DNA from: Candidatus Pacearchaeota archaeon
GTDB lineage: Archaea; Nanoarchaeota; Nanoarchaeia; Pacearchaeales; GW2011-AR1
Direction: 5' to 3'
Assembly (NCBI GenBank): GCA_002686195.1
Contig: NZAS01000112.1
Coordinates: forward strand, 12,126 to 76,125
DNA: 64,000 nucleotides
The notes beneath the pieces are model-generated. The model was not told the origin of the DNA and did no database searches. It was given only the letters and a program-made list of their open reading frames with translations. Positions 17,248 to 26,469 of the stretch are shown piece by piece; the stretch's first letter is position 1, and each line of letters opens with the position of its first letter. The translations under genes were made by a program, and so were the position numbers.

Positions 17248-18611
17248 TATAAAGCCATTGGGCTTTTTGGTTGTTTGGATATATTGATATTAGGTACTTT
17301 AGTACTGCCTTTATTACTGGTAAATCCTGCCGAACGTTCTGATTTTTTAGTTATTGCAGTATTATAATGTGTTAGACATTGATTTAATGCTTCTTCAATA
17401 TGCTCAGAATTTAAAGTTTGCTTTGTGCTTAACGCTATTATAACACTCTTAAAATATATTTCTTTCATGAATGCCATCGACATTCCATCACAGTGACGTG
17501 CCACATGCGCTATTGTATCATCATCTTTCAAGTCTTTTTCGAATAGTTTCTTTAGATATTCAAAACGTAAATCTAAGCTTGGTACTGATAGTTCGATAAT
17601 TGTATCGAATCTTGATGGACGATTTAAGAATGCAGAATCTAAATCTTCCGGGTAATTTGCTGTTGCTAACACTAATACGCCATCTAGTTCTTCGACGCCA
17701 TCTAGGCAGTTAAATAAGCAATCTTTAGTTACACCACTAATTTGTTTTTCGTGTTTTGAAAATATTCTATCTATATCTTCTAATAAAAAGAGTGATGGCG
17801 CATTTTCTTTTGCTGTCTTAAATGCACGTGTTAAATCAGCATTACCAAGTTGTGGATTACCAAAGTTAAATTGGACAATATTTAAATCATATTGTGAGAT
17901 TATAATCTTAGTTAGAAACGTTTTTCCATTTCCTGGGTAACCATGAATTAAAACACCACGTTTATAAGGGAATTTACGTTCTCTATACCATGTTTCATTA
18001 TTATACCAGAAATCAACTGATTCTCTAATACTATCTTTAACAGGTAATGGTAAGATAATATCTTCCCAATCATAACTAAGGTTATTTACGGTATAATTTT
18101 CACCACCGTATACAGTAACAAGTTTTTCTGTAGCACCTAAAATTCGTTTAAATTCTTTAAACTCCTTAAGGAATGATCCAAAAAGCTTTAATTTATCTTC
18201 TTGTACTAACCAAACATTATATTGAACTTCTGTCTTATCATTCTGATGACAAATAGTGTAATTATAAAATTCAGCACCACTGAAAGTGATATGTAGTACA
18301 CCACCATTAACAAAGCATCGCGCCTCAAAGAAAGATTTAAGTGAATCTTTCTTTCTTCGTTTATAAATACTAACTTCATAACCATACTTAGAAAAACCTT
18401 CTATATCTAGAAATTCTACTTGTATATGATCTTTTTCTTTAGCTAACTTAAATAAATTATGTGACTCTCCAACAAATTCTTCTCCAGAAATAGTAAGTCT
18501 ATACTTTTTTCCTAATGAAAAAAACTTCTTAACAAGATCAGTTTTTTCAATTACTTCTTCTCTTAAATTTTTATTTAAATTTTTAATTACACTATAATTT
18601 TTATCAGGCAT
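17247..18611 (-). CDS. BCS1/classical AAA+ ATPase
   Basis: 454 residues. The N-terminal half is unassigned. The C-terminal AAA domain begins near residue 215 with RGVLIHGYPGNGKT (Walker A), SLFLLEDIDRIF (Walker B), a VLVLATANYPEDLD sensor 1 segment and NRPSRFD (arginine finger region). It resembles BCS1-like AAA proteins that unfold or move protein substrates. Its substrate is not indicated. A long hairpin lies directly upstream of its start codon. Confidence 0.82.
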   Translation of the reverse strand: MPDKNYSVIKNLNKNLREEVIEKTDLVKKFFSLGKKYRLTISGEEFVGESHNLFKLAKEKDHIQVEFLDIEGFSKYGYEVSIYKRRKKDSLKSFFEARCFVNGGVLHITFSGAEFYNYTICHQNDKTEVQYNVWLVQEDKLKLFGSFLKEFKEFKRILGATEKLVTVYGGENYTVNNLSYDWEDIILPLPVKDSIRESVDFWYNNETWYRERKFPYKRGVLIHGYPGNGKTFLTKIIISQYDLNIVQFNFGNPQLGNADLTRAFKTAKENAPSLFLLEDIDRIFSKHEKQISGVTKDCLFNCLDGVEELDGVLVLATANYPEDLDSAFLNRPSRFDTIIELSVPSLDLRFEYLKKLFEKDLKDDDTIAHVARHCDGMSMAFMKEIYFKSVIIALSTKQTLNSEHIEEALNQCLTHYNTAITKKSERSAGFTSNKGSTKVPNINISKQPKSPMAL

Positions 18612-18628
18612 TTAATCTCCATTAAATT

Positions 18629-18667
18629 AAGAGAAAAGAAAGGGATCCCCCTCACCTTGTTTCTCTT
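18629..18667. promoter_or_regulatory. Hairpin between protease and AAA genes
   Basis: AAGAGAAA at 18629-18636 pairs perfectly with TTTCTCTT at 18660-18667, enclosing a GC-rich loop that itself contains GGGATCCC. It sits in the only gap between the protease and the AAA gene. On the minus strand no T-run follows, so it is more likely a message-processing or translation-control structure than a terminator for the protease gene; on the plus strand a T-rich run does follow. Confidence 0.4.
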
Positions 18668-18699
18668 TTATTGTAAAAATATTTTTATTGTTTGTACAA

Positions 18700-19458
18700 T
18701 TATTTACGTAAATAATTTGTTTCTTGTAAATGTTTTTTGATCGCACTTACATGAAGTGTTGCGCTTATATGTGGGAATCGTTTATGTACCCCTATCAGGA
18801 CACCAACCACCTCAAAATGACTGTTATATACAGGACTTCCAGAATTACCGTTTGTAACTGGCAATGTTGTTTCTATCATTTCATTATCATCATTTAATAT
18901 TCTAATCATGTAACCATCTACTTTTGCAGGAAATGTTCCTAGTGGTGCACCAATAATAAATAGTTTCTCACCCATATAAGGTAGTTCTTCCGCTAACTTG
19001 AGTGGTGTAAAATTTGCGTTTGTATTATAAATCTTAAACACACATAAATCAACATCATCAGAAATATATAAAACTTTTCCCTTATAAAGCTTTGTTTCTT
19101 TTCTATCTAATTGCTTAAATACTTTTAGCTTATTATTTCTATCTCTACAGAAGTGTTTGACAGATAAACCTATACTATTATACTTACCTTTTTTAGTCTT
19201 AACATTTCTAATAATAAATCCTGTAGCTAAAGTTGTGGCTACATTCTTGTCTCCATCTAATGTTAGAATTACATCACGATTAAGCATCACAACAGAATTA
19301 AACACCGGATCGACTTTTGATGAATTGATATTTATTACACTATAATGCGATGTTGTAGTATTAGATACTTCAATTGGATGTTGTGTAGGTTGTACAGAAA
19401 TACAACTTATCAATATTAAGTTAATTAATACTCCAACTATTACTACTATGCTTCGCAT
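18700..19458 (-). CDS. Trypsin-like serine protease, lipoprotein
   Basis: 252 residues. A signal peptide ends in a lipobox (LILISC near residue 19), so the mature protein should be lipid-anchored. The protease triad is visible in order: SVKHFCRD (His), DVDLCVFKI (Asp) and TNGNSGSPV (nucleophile Ser in GNSGSP). This is the DegP/trypsin-like fold, which cleaves proteins in the periplasm or at the surface. No PDZ domain follows. It has its own promoter copy at 19538-19566 and is the first gene of a long leftward operon. Confidence 0.85.
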   Translation of the reverse strand: MRSIVVIVGVLINLILISCISVQPTQHPIEVSNTTTSHYSVININSSKVDPVFNSVVMLNRDVILTLDGDKNVATTLATGFIIRNVKTKKGKYNSIGLSVKHFCRDRNNKLKVFKQLDRKETKLYKGKVLYISDDVDLCVFKIYNTNANFTPLKLAEELPYMGEKLFIIGAPLGTFPAKVDGYMIRILNDDNEMIETTLPVTNGNSGSPVYNSHFEVVGVLIGVHKRFPHISATLHVSAIKKHLQETNYLRK

Positions 19459-19537
19459 ATATCTTATATATATCTACTATTGTACCATTTTTGTCAATTA
19501 ACCAGTTTTTTGTTTTTCTATAATCCTATTTAATATT

Positions 19538-19566
19538 ATTATAATAAATAATTGATATATGTTTCA
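19538..19566 (-). promoter_or_regulatory. Phage promoter (TGAAACA type)
   Basis: On the minus strand TGAAACA is followed after 16 nt by TATAAT. It points to the protease gene, starting 80 nt downstream, and lies in the divergent gap before the plus-strand operon. Unlike most copies it lacks the TGA directly before the -10. Confidence 0.65.
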
Positions 19567-19588
19567 AAATTGAGAAGAATAGTTAATT

Positions 19589-21763
19589 ATGATACTATGT
19601 GAAGAGAGACAATTATTATTATGCGGCGGTCTTGCTGGACATATGCATCATCCATATGAAGTATTAGATCCAAAAGATTTACTTAACTTTATTGAAAAAC
19701 TCTTTACTGGTGATTTAGTAGGTACAGAAAAAGTTGATGGTGTTAATATTTTTTTTGGACTTAATGACAATAAGCAGATAGTATTTGCACGAAACAAAAC
19801 AGAAGAACCATTTTCAAAAGTTACTGATAAATTTACAACAGCACATCCAGCATACGATGTTTTTGGTGCGGCATTAGTTGCGGTGCAAACTGCATTTGAT
19901 TCATTAAGTAATGATGAGCTTGAATATTTTTCATTATTACGTAATAACGAACCTAATAATTTTATTAATGCTGAAATAATTTATGGTGAAGTGCCTAATT
20001 TAATTCCTTATAGTAAAATTAAAAATTATATAGTATTTCATTCATTTAGGGGTAGAAAAGATACGAAGTATGGAGATCCGATAATTGATAGTGATATTGA
20101 TACAAACAAATTACTTAATAAATTAGCAAATAGATTGGGTGAACTTGAAATTACATCCGACGTTGTTAGATTTTTTGGCGTACCAGGTGGTGTTACTAAA
20201 GAAATTGTACAAGAAAAAAGTAAATGGCAATTTACTGGACCAATTAGCGTTGATTTAGGTAATATTAAAGATCAATTAGAAATAATATTAAAAGATCTTA
20301 AAACACATGATGAATATAAAGCGCTTTATAAACATATAAAAGGTGATATTACATTAACTGATGAACAAAAACAAGATGTTAGTAAAGAATTAGTTGCACT
20401 TGCTGGTGGAAAAATGCTCTCAATACTCAAATCAGCATTAGCAGATCCCGATGTTAGAATACAAACAGGACACCCAGGTATAGAAGGAATAGTATTCAAG
20501 ACAACAACCGGTGATCTTAATGATCAATTAGTTAAAATTACAGGTGATTTTGCAGCACTTAATCAAAGTTCTTGGGATTATTTACGTAATACAATTCCCA
20601 CAGTTAAAAAACTATTTACCGGTAATGCCCTGAGTGAGGCTTTTGGTATCCAAAAACTTATAACTTTAACTGATGCTTCTTTTAGAAAATATGCTGATGT
20701 GGATACAACAAAACATGAAATTGCAAAACAATTTTTAGCTAATAGATCAACAAAATATAAAAGAGCAGATTTTCTATTAGATCAAGAAGATATTAACGTA
20801 TATAATATTTTAGTGCGTTATTCTACTGTTGCATTAAATGAATTATCTAAAATATGGAATGAAATTAAAGAAAATCCTGAACAATTTGGTGAAAAGCTCG
20901 AGCAAACAAAGCGCTCTGTACTTATTTCAGCATATCAGTTCGAACAATTTTTAAAAGCACTAAATTCAACTGATACTGTTATTAACATGTTCTTAAAGAT
21001 GCTTCAAACATTATTCTCAATTAAATTTGTTAGAAAATCTGATGGGGTTGTAGAAGTTTTTGACATAAATGAACATGAGTATTCTACTGATGAATTGAAG
21101 AATATTTCTATTTTTATAGGTAAATTCGATCCTGCACACACAGGACACATGCAAATAGTAAGTGAAATGCTTGATGAAAGTGATGAAGTTATATTGTTTA
21201 TGTCTAAAATTAAAAAATATTTAGATCCAGAAAGAAAGAAAGAAATACTAAATAAATATATACGTGATAGTGGGTATGCAGGTAAGGTTAAAGTATTGGA
21301 TATGTTAACAGGATTTATACCAGATTTGCTTAAACAGAGCTTTACTGAAAGTGAAATACAAGAAATAAATTTTACAATATGGTCAGGTTCAGATAGAGCT
21401 TATTTAAGTAGTGAACCAGATGATGCAGATGAACAACGACGTGGATTAGAAAGTATTTATAAGAAACAATTTACACGTTACTTAAAATCAGGTAAGCAAA
21501 ATTGGCCATATAGGATTCCTAAATTTAGAGTATTAACCCGCAGTGAAAGTACTCTAAAAAACAGTACAAATATAAATAAAATACTATCATTAAGTAAAAT
21601 ACCTGTTAAATTGATGTCAAGTTCACTATTAAGAGAATTAGTTAAATTAGGAACAAAAGATGCGTTAAGAGTATTTCTTAACTCTCAACCTACAAAAGAT
21701 AAAAAGTTTGTAAAAGGTGTTTGGGATGATCTTAAACATGCATTAGGGATTAAAGATGGTTGA
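19589..21763 (+). CDS. Ligase-fold domain fused to HxGH nucleotidylyltransferase
   Basis: 724 residues, the first gene of the only plus-strand operon. Residues about 40-360 resemble an ATP-grasp/RNA-ligase adenylation domain: GTEKVDGVNIFFG (KxDG, motif I) and GIEGIVFK (motif IV). Proteins of this type (compare DUF6267 of T4-like phages) are conserved but uncharacterised. Residues about 515-700 form a second domain with FIGKFDPAHTGHMQIV, the GxFxPxHxGH signature of cytidylyl/NMN-adenylyltransferases, and a later SSLLREL in the place of the SxxxIR motif. A GAGAAG site precedes the ATG. The fusion suggests nucleotide transfer to RNA or a small molecule, but both substrates are unknown. Confidence 0.65.
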   Translation: MILCEERQLLLCGGLAGHMHHPYEVLDPKDLLNFIEKLFTGDLVGTEKVDGVNIFFGLNDNKQIVFARNKTEEPFSKVTDKFTTAHPAYDVFGAALVAVQTAFDSLSNDELEYFSLLRNNEPNNFINAEIIYGEVPNLIPYSKIKNYIVFHSFRGRKDTKYGDPIIDSDIDTNKLLNKLANRLGELEITSDVVRFFGVPGGVTKEIVQEKSKWQFTGPISVDLGNIKDQLEIILKDLKTHDEYKALYKHIKGDITLTDEQKQDVSKELVALAGGKMLSILKSALADPDVRIQTGHPGIEGIVFKTTTGDLNDQLVKITGDFAALNQSSWDYLRNTIPTVKKLFTGNALSEAFGIQKLITLTDASFRKYADVDTTKHEIAKQFLANRSTKYKRADFLLDQEDINVYNILVRYSTVALNELSKIWNEIKENPEQFGEKLEQTKRSVLISAYQFEQFLKALNSTDTVINMFLKMLQTLFSIKFVRKSDGVVEVFDINEHEYSTDELKNISIFIGKFDPAHTGHMQIVSEMLDESDEVILFMSKIKKYLDPERKKEILNKYIRDSGYAGKVKVLDMLTGFIPDLLKQSFTESEIQEINFTIWSGSDRAYLSSEPDDADEQRRGLESIYKKQFTRYLKSGKQNWPYRIPKFRVLTRSESTLKNSTNINKILSLSKIPVKLMSSSLLRELVKLGTKDALRVFLNSQPTKDKKFVKGVWDDLKHALGIKDG

Positions 21764-22106
21764 TAAAACACAAATATTAGATGATATTATAAAAACATTA
21801 ATTAGATTAAGTGATGATGTTAATGCATGGAAGACATATGAAAAACATGATGATATTACTCGTGAATTACATTTTGTTGCAAATTCAATGAAAAATATTA
21901 ATTTAAACAGAACATTATTACTTAAAGCATTAGACGCACATGCGTTGGGATATAACAGGCTTGCATATAACTTTTTATTCTCAAACAAGAAATTAAACTC
22001 ACATGAAGAAGAGATATTAAATGCAAAATTTCGTAATGATGAAACGAACCTAACAGGGCAATTAGTATTAATGCATAATAGGCAAGGTATTAAAAATAAA
22101 AAATGA
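21756..22106 (+). CDS. Hypothetical protein
   Basis: 116 residues, helical and charged, no recognised family. Its ATG overlaps the end of the fusion gene by 8 nt and its stop overlaps the next gene by 4 nt, so the four plus-strand genes form one operon. Confidence 0.55.
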   Translation: MVDKTQILDDIIKTLIRLSDDVNAWKTYEKHDDITRELHFVANSMKNINLNRTLLLKALDAHALGYNRLAYNFLFSNKKLNSHEEEILNAKFRNDETNLTGQLVLMHNRQGIKNKK

Positions 22107-22477
22107 AATTTATAAGTGTAATAACAATATTATTTAGTATCATATTTATGTCTTATAACGCTAATGCACAACAAGTTACTAATAATATAATAAAAAAATT
22201 ACAGGAAGTAGCTAATACAAGAGATACGTATACGATACACATACAAGATAAAACAAAACAATCATATATACGTACTGATATGGCGTCAGAATATAACTAT
22301 GATGCCATTATAATGCAAGATTATAAAGACAAAAAATTATATTTAATAATCTATCATGAGCAAAAATATACAATATTTATGACAAATATAAATCATGATG
22401 ATTTTGTTGTTGTTGATGGTAATGATACAATAACTGAAATTATAAATAAAATATTATTAGGAAGAATTAAATTATGA
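22103..22477 (+). CDS. Secreted/periplasmic hypothetical protein
   Basis: 124 residues with a clear Sec signal peptide: MKFISVITILFSIIFM then NANAQQ, giving an AxA-type cleavage site near residue 22. The mature part has no known domain. A periplasmic protein in a phage operon could act on the host envelope. Confidence 0.6.
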   Translation: MKFISVITILFSIIFMSYNANAQQVTNNIIKKLQEVANTRDTYTIHIQDKTKQSYIRTDMASEYNYDAIIMQDYKDKKLYLIIYHEQKYTIFMTNINHDDFVVVDGNDTITEIINKILLGRIKL

Positions 22478-22908
22478 CTTCAAATGAACTTAGAAATCAT
22501 GTGCAACATATCTTAAGAGAAATGTTGCATATTGAACAAGAAAAACAAGACGATGTATTACCAGCAAAAGAACCTGAAGTAGAAACAGAACCTCAATCAG
22601 ATGTTGAGGCATCTGAAGAAGAGACAGGTGAAGCGTTATATACAGTTGAAACTATGATTAAATTATTTAACGCTATTAGATCTGGTTCATCAATGAAAGA
22701 TGATGATATTGTTAAAAGCCTTAATATGTGGTGGGATAAGGCAAAGCTCGAAGATCTTAAGAAGTTTTTGTCTGCATTAGCTAATGTTGCACAAATTGTT
22801 AGTAATCAAGAAAGTGAAGAAAAATCACAAGAACTTGAAGAGCCTAGTGCCGAAGAGGAAGTTGAAAAAGAGGAATCTAATACAGAGCTTAATATTACAA
22901 GTGTTTAA
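22474..22908 (+). CDS. Acidic protein, possible scaffold/core type
   Basis: 144 residues with two long Glu-rich runs (about residues 22-52 and 110-138) around a helical middle. Highly acidic, low-complexity proteins of this kind occur as prohead core or scaffold proteins and as DNA mimics. No motif decides between them. It ends convergently with the minus-strand nucleotidyltransferase gene, overlapping it by 4 nt. Confidence 0.45.
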   Translation: MTSNELRNHVQHILREMLHIEQEKQDDVLPAKEPEVETEPQSDVEASEEETGEALYTVETMIKLFNAIRSGSSMKDDDIVKSLNMWWDKAKLEDLKKFLSALANVAQIVSNQESEEKSQELEEPSAEEEVEKEESNTELNITSV

Positions 22909-23765
22909 TTATCAAGTAATATCATATTCAATGTTTTTATAAGTACTCGTATAGCGTTTAATATATTATAACGTTCGTACAATTTATATCTTATTTCGGT
23001 TGGTATAGATTCGTTATTGCTTTTATCTAGTACACTTTTTCTCGTATATTTAATATTATTAAAAACTAATTCTAAGTTTGATAAATCATTTTCTAATTTT
23101 TTCTTTATTATATGTAATTTGTCACATAGTGGTAATATTTGCTCATGATTATCAATCTTAATGCTTATTTCATGTTTTAACATTTTATAATCAATAATAT
23201 CAATCGTTGTATTTGAGATAAGATTATTGATTTTTATAATACATTTACGTACAATATCTTTTTGTGCTTGTATTTCTTTAGGATTATAAACAATTCTATT
23301 TATTTTTTTTGTCCATGTATTTGTTATAAAATTATATATGTTAACATCACGCTTAAAAATTTGATCATTGATATCATTGATATAAATATTAATCGGGTGT
23401 TTATTGATAAAATACTTATTATTTACATCTTGTAAAAATATTGACAAATATTTATATACTTCAATTCTGTCATTAACTTGTAAGTATTTTATCAATATAT
23501 CGTAATCTATGATAATACCAACATCAATATCTGAATTTTCTGTCCATTGACGTGTTAAAATACTACCAACTATCACTATACCTTCAATTTTTGGAAATAT
23601 TTTAATGTTATTAAGGAATTCATTTAATGCGTTATTAACTTGTTTTCTTGAATATTGTGTCAATAATGTGTCATTACTAAACACATGTTGATCTAAAGTT
23701 TTTTGTGGTGGGTCAATTATCGATTCAAAGATTTTCTGTACTATCTTCACTAATTTTTTTATCAT
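22905..23765 (-). CDS. Nucleotidyltransferase-fold protein (Pol beta superfamily)
   Basis: 286 residues. GIVIVGSILTRQW then TENSDIDVGIII around residues 62-88 is the GS...SDxDxxI pattern of minimal nucleotidyltransferases. These enzymes attach an NMP to RNA, protein or a small molecule. The start overlaps the RNA ligase gene by 41 nt, so the two are made from one message; a role in end-repair of RNA is a reasonable inference. Confidence 0.6.
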   Translation of the reverse strand: MIKKLVKIVQKIFESIIDPPQKTLDQHVFSNDTLLTQYSRKQVNNALNEFLNNIKIFPKIEGIVIVGSILTRQWTENSDIDVGIIIDYDILIKYLQVNDRIEVYKYLSIFLQDVNNKYFINKHPINIYINDINDQIFKRDVNIYNFITNTWTKKINRIVYNPKEIQAQKDIVRKCIIKINNLISNTTIDIIDYKMLKHEISIKIDNHEQILPLCDKLHIIKKKLENDLSNLELVFNNIKYTRKSVLDKSNNESIPTEIRYKLYERYNILNAIRVLIKTLNMILLDN

Positions 23766-24948
23766 GCAAATTTAATAATTTAAGTGTATTGTCAATTTTT
23801 GTTTTTTTCAACAAGTCTATAATAAAATTATATAAATTTTCTATATCTTTACCAAACAACTTGAAAAGAAAAGAAGAAATATTTTTGTAATTACTTAAAA
23901 CGATTGCTGCATACTCTTTTCTATTAGAAATATGCTTGATATTATCAAATGCATTTTGTACTTGTATAACTAATTTATTAACACTATCTTCAATTTTACT
24001 AAACATTTCTTTTGATTCTTCAAAATATGCTTCTATTTCTTCACGTTCACCTTCTAACCATAATGGTACTAAATTTTTATATTGTAATTGTCCTATTAAA
24101 CGATGACGTTTTAAATAAGTTTCTTTTTTTATTTTAATACGTTTATCTGTTCCACGTTGCCTAACAACAAATCCTTCAAAATCATCTTGAAAGCTATCCA
24201 TCATTTTAATGATATTATCATAGTCTGTTTCCACATCAAATATTCTGGGGCGTTTTGCGCTAATCTTTTTTGCTAATCTATCTAATTGTGCTTCTCCTAA
24301 CTCAGTTAGTGTTTCAAGATCTCTAGCACCTATCAAATACAATCCCAATTCTTCACGTGTATATTGTGTAATAACAGGTCTTTCTGAGAGGATTGCTTCA
24401 AAGATTAACGTATAATTATAAACGTCACGTGATAATGTCAGTTTCTTGATATATTTACTTATTTCTTTTAATAAGCTAATTTTACCACCTGTGAATAAGT
24501 TAATTATCACATTAAGGTCTGTATCTGAAGAAGATAACATTTTACGTGTATGCCAAATCGGTTTGTTGTTCTGATCACGTAAAAATGCTAAACCGACTAA
24601 TGTTCCATCAAGTTTTTCAATAATATCACTACTTGCTAAGTCAATGGGCTCAGCTTCTTTTTCACCCAAATTAAAAAATCTAATGAATGGGAAACTAACA
24701 ATGTTGCCTTGTGTATCTATTACAAGCCCTCGAGTTATTTTATTAAAATCATTTCTATTACCAAACTGGTTATAATTTAATACAAAATAACTATCTTTTT
24801 TTTTAACACTTATTGATTTCTCTTCTAACCAATGTTCATCACCGGTTAAAACTTTATCAATAATAATTTGTAATTTATTTTTTAAGTCGAGATTTCTATT
24901 TTCTAAAATTAAAGATTTTTCTATAAATTTATGTAAAGAATTTTGCAT
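23725..24948 (-). CDS. RNA ligase, T4 Rnl1-like
   Basis: 407 residues. Adenylation motif I is IIEKLDGTLVG (nucleophile Lys in KLDG) near residue 113; it is preceded by RGLVIDTQGNIVSFPF and RFFNLGE, a run typical of T4 RNA ligase 1. Further motifs include LIFEAIL (motif III region), FEGFVVRQ (motif IV) and RIKIKKETYL (motif V). It seals 5'-phosphate and 3'-hydroxyl RNA ends and in T4 repairs cleaved tRNA. Next to it are a nucleotidyltransferase and, further on, a CCA-adding enzyme. Confidence 0.88.
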   Translation of the reverse strand: MQNSLHKFIEKSLILENRNLDLKNKLQIIIDKVLTGDEHWLEEKSISVKKKDSYFVLNYNQFGNRNDFNKITRGLVIDTQGNIVSFPFIRFFNLGEKEAEPIDLASSDIIEKLDGTLVGLAFLRDQNNKPIWHTRKMLSSSDTDLNVIINLFTGGKISLLKEISKYIKKLTLSRDVYNYTLIFEAILSERPVITQYTREELGLYLIGARDLETLTELGEAQLDRLAKKISAKRPRIFDVETDYDNIIKMMDSFQDDFEGFVVRQRGTDKRIKIKKETYLKRHRLIGQLQYKNLVPLWLEGEREEIEAYFEESKEMFSKIEDSVNKLVIQVQNAFDNIKHISNRKEYAAIVLSNYKNISSFLFKLFGKDIENLYNFIIDLLKKTKIDNTLKLLNLHDKKISEDSTENL

Positions 24949-24951
24949 TTA

Positions 24952-25347
24952 TTATTTATTGATCTTTTTAACATCTTCAATTAGTCGTGCCTGTCTACTT
25001 TTTATAACCGCTTGTTGTGTTGCAACTTGATCAACTTTACTTTTTAATATATTATGCTTGCTATTAAGATCTTCTTTTAATGAGTCTACTTGTTCTGTTA
25101 TATTTTTTTTTGAAGCTTTTACTGATTCTTTTACTTCATCTTTACTTATTGTTATATGGTTTTGTATATCACTTAATTTTTGTGTTATACTAGATTGTTG
25201 CGTATCATATACTTCCTTATTAACATATTTCATATTTGTATCATTATAATACCACACAATAATACCAGCAAGTACCGCACCCAAGAATACAAAAAACTTT
25301 ATCCAGTCTAATACATCACGGTTTTTGTTAATTAAGCTCAACTTCAA
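24952..25347 (-). CDS. Membrane-anchored coiled-coil protein
   Basis: 131 residues: a short cytoplasmic start, one transmembrane segment (about residues 17-34, FFVFLGAVLAGIIVWYY) and a long C-terminal coiled coil rich in Lys, Gln and Ser. The shape fits an inner-membrane spanin or a membrane tether, but no lysis gene is next to it. Confidence 0.55.
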   Translation of the reverse strand: MKLSLINKNRDVLDWIKFFVFLGAVLAGIIVWYYNDTNMKYVNKEVYDTQQSSITQKLSDIQNHITISKDEVKESVKASKKNITEQVDSLKEDLNSKHNILKSKVDQVATQQAVIKSRQARLIEDVKKINK

Positions 25348-26087
25348 ATTCTCACATCTTCAATTTGCTTGCTAAATTCTTCAAATTTTGATTCTGTTTC
25401 AAGTAATATCTTTTGTAACTTGATAAGTATATTTTTAGGTGTTCTAAACTCACTTTCTTTTAAAAGAAGTGTATTCCTCCACCATTCAAGAGCTTCAGGT
25501 TTTACATTTTCACGAATTGTTTTCAATGAAGTTGCAGCAAGCACGCCTAAATCACTAAATGATGTTGTGGTAGAATTCATTTTTGATAATAAACTTTGTG
25601 TTGACGTGCTACTAGCTAATCTTACTGATTTTTTATATGCGCTAAAAGTACTTTTTATATCATTTTCTTTTACTGATTCTAACATTAATGTACATGTTTT
25701 ATTTACAATACCAATCGATGATTTTTCTTTTAATGTTAATACATTACTTAGTATACTAAATAAACCAAATAATTCATTAATATAATTTGTATGTTTTTCA
25801 AGCAATTTCAAATTTTGACGCTTTTTTAATTCTACTTTAAGTTGTTCTTTTACAAGATTTTTAATATCCTGCTTTGACAGATTTTCGTTTAATGTACTAT
25901 ACATGTTATCACCATACGCTTTAATATGAATAATATTACTAACAATATTTTCTACTAATGTAAGATGTTCATTGATACGTTTACTAAAATTTCTATTAAA
26001 TAATTCAACAAAATTTCTTGAATCTTTTGCTTCTTCTAAAAGAAGTACATTTGCCTTTGCTAAACGTCTAATTTTGTTATTTGACAT
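25344..26087 (-). CDS. Hypothetical helical protein
   Basis: 247 residues, helical throughout, no known motif. It overlaps the membrane coiled-coil gene by 4 nt. About 100 nt of AT-rich, gene-free sequence lies upstream of its start and may hold a promoter, but none of the TGAAACA type is seen there. Confidence 0.5.
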   Translation of the reverse strand: MSNNKIRRLAKANVLLLEEAKDSRNFVELFNRNFSKRINEHLTLVENIVSNIIHIKAYGDNMYSTLNENLSKQDIKNLVKEQLKVELKKRQNLKLLEKHTNYINELFGLFSILSNVLTLKEKSSIGIVNKTCTLMLESVKENDIKSTFSAYKKSVRLASSTSTQSLLSKMNSTTTSFSDLGVLAATSLKTIRENVKPEALEWWRNTLLLKESEFRTPKNILIKLQKILLETESKFEEFSKQIEDVRI

Positions 26088-26187
26088 ATTTTGTTATTTT
26101 GCCTCCACACAGTTCGTACAATATATATATAAACAATCTATGTGATACACAAAATTAAATTGTAAATAGATTAGATTTTATAATATG

Positions 26188-26454
26188 TCAATCTTCATCA
26201 AGTAGCATAATCACCATTGCGGCATAATTATGTAAATCAATAAGTGTATCACGCATTGATTCTGACTCAATTTGAATAGTGTTTTTAGAAATCGATGTTA
26301 AACGCTGTATTTTATCACCTAAACGCATAATGACACCAATCGGCCCATATGTAGAGAATGAATCGCCATAATCACTATTTTTTCTACAGAAGAGCTCTTT
26401 TGCTTCTGCATGTACTTTTTCAAGCTGTGCTAATCTTTCTTTAGTTGTTTTCAT
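26188..26454 (-). CDS. DUF1599 / Nmad1 protein (MazG-like, all-alpha)
   Basis: 88 residues with the DUF1599 pattern: RKNSDYGDSFSTYGPIGVI, then MRLGDKIQRL and MRDTLIDLHNYAAMVIMLL. This family (also called nucleotide modification associated domain 1) is thought to be related to the MazG-type NTP pyrophosphatases and is enriched in phages with altered nucleotides. It may hydrolyse a (d)NTP. Combined with the PurZ-like synthetase at 13448-14461 it suggests, but does not prove, a modified-purine pathway. Confidence 0.7.
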   Translation of the reverse strand: MKTTKERLAQLEKVHAEAKELFCRKNSDYGDSFSTYGPIGVIMRLGDKIQRLTSISKNTIQIESESMRDTLIDLHNYAAMVIMLLDED

Positions 26455-26469
26455 GAATCAACCTTATAA

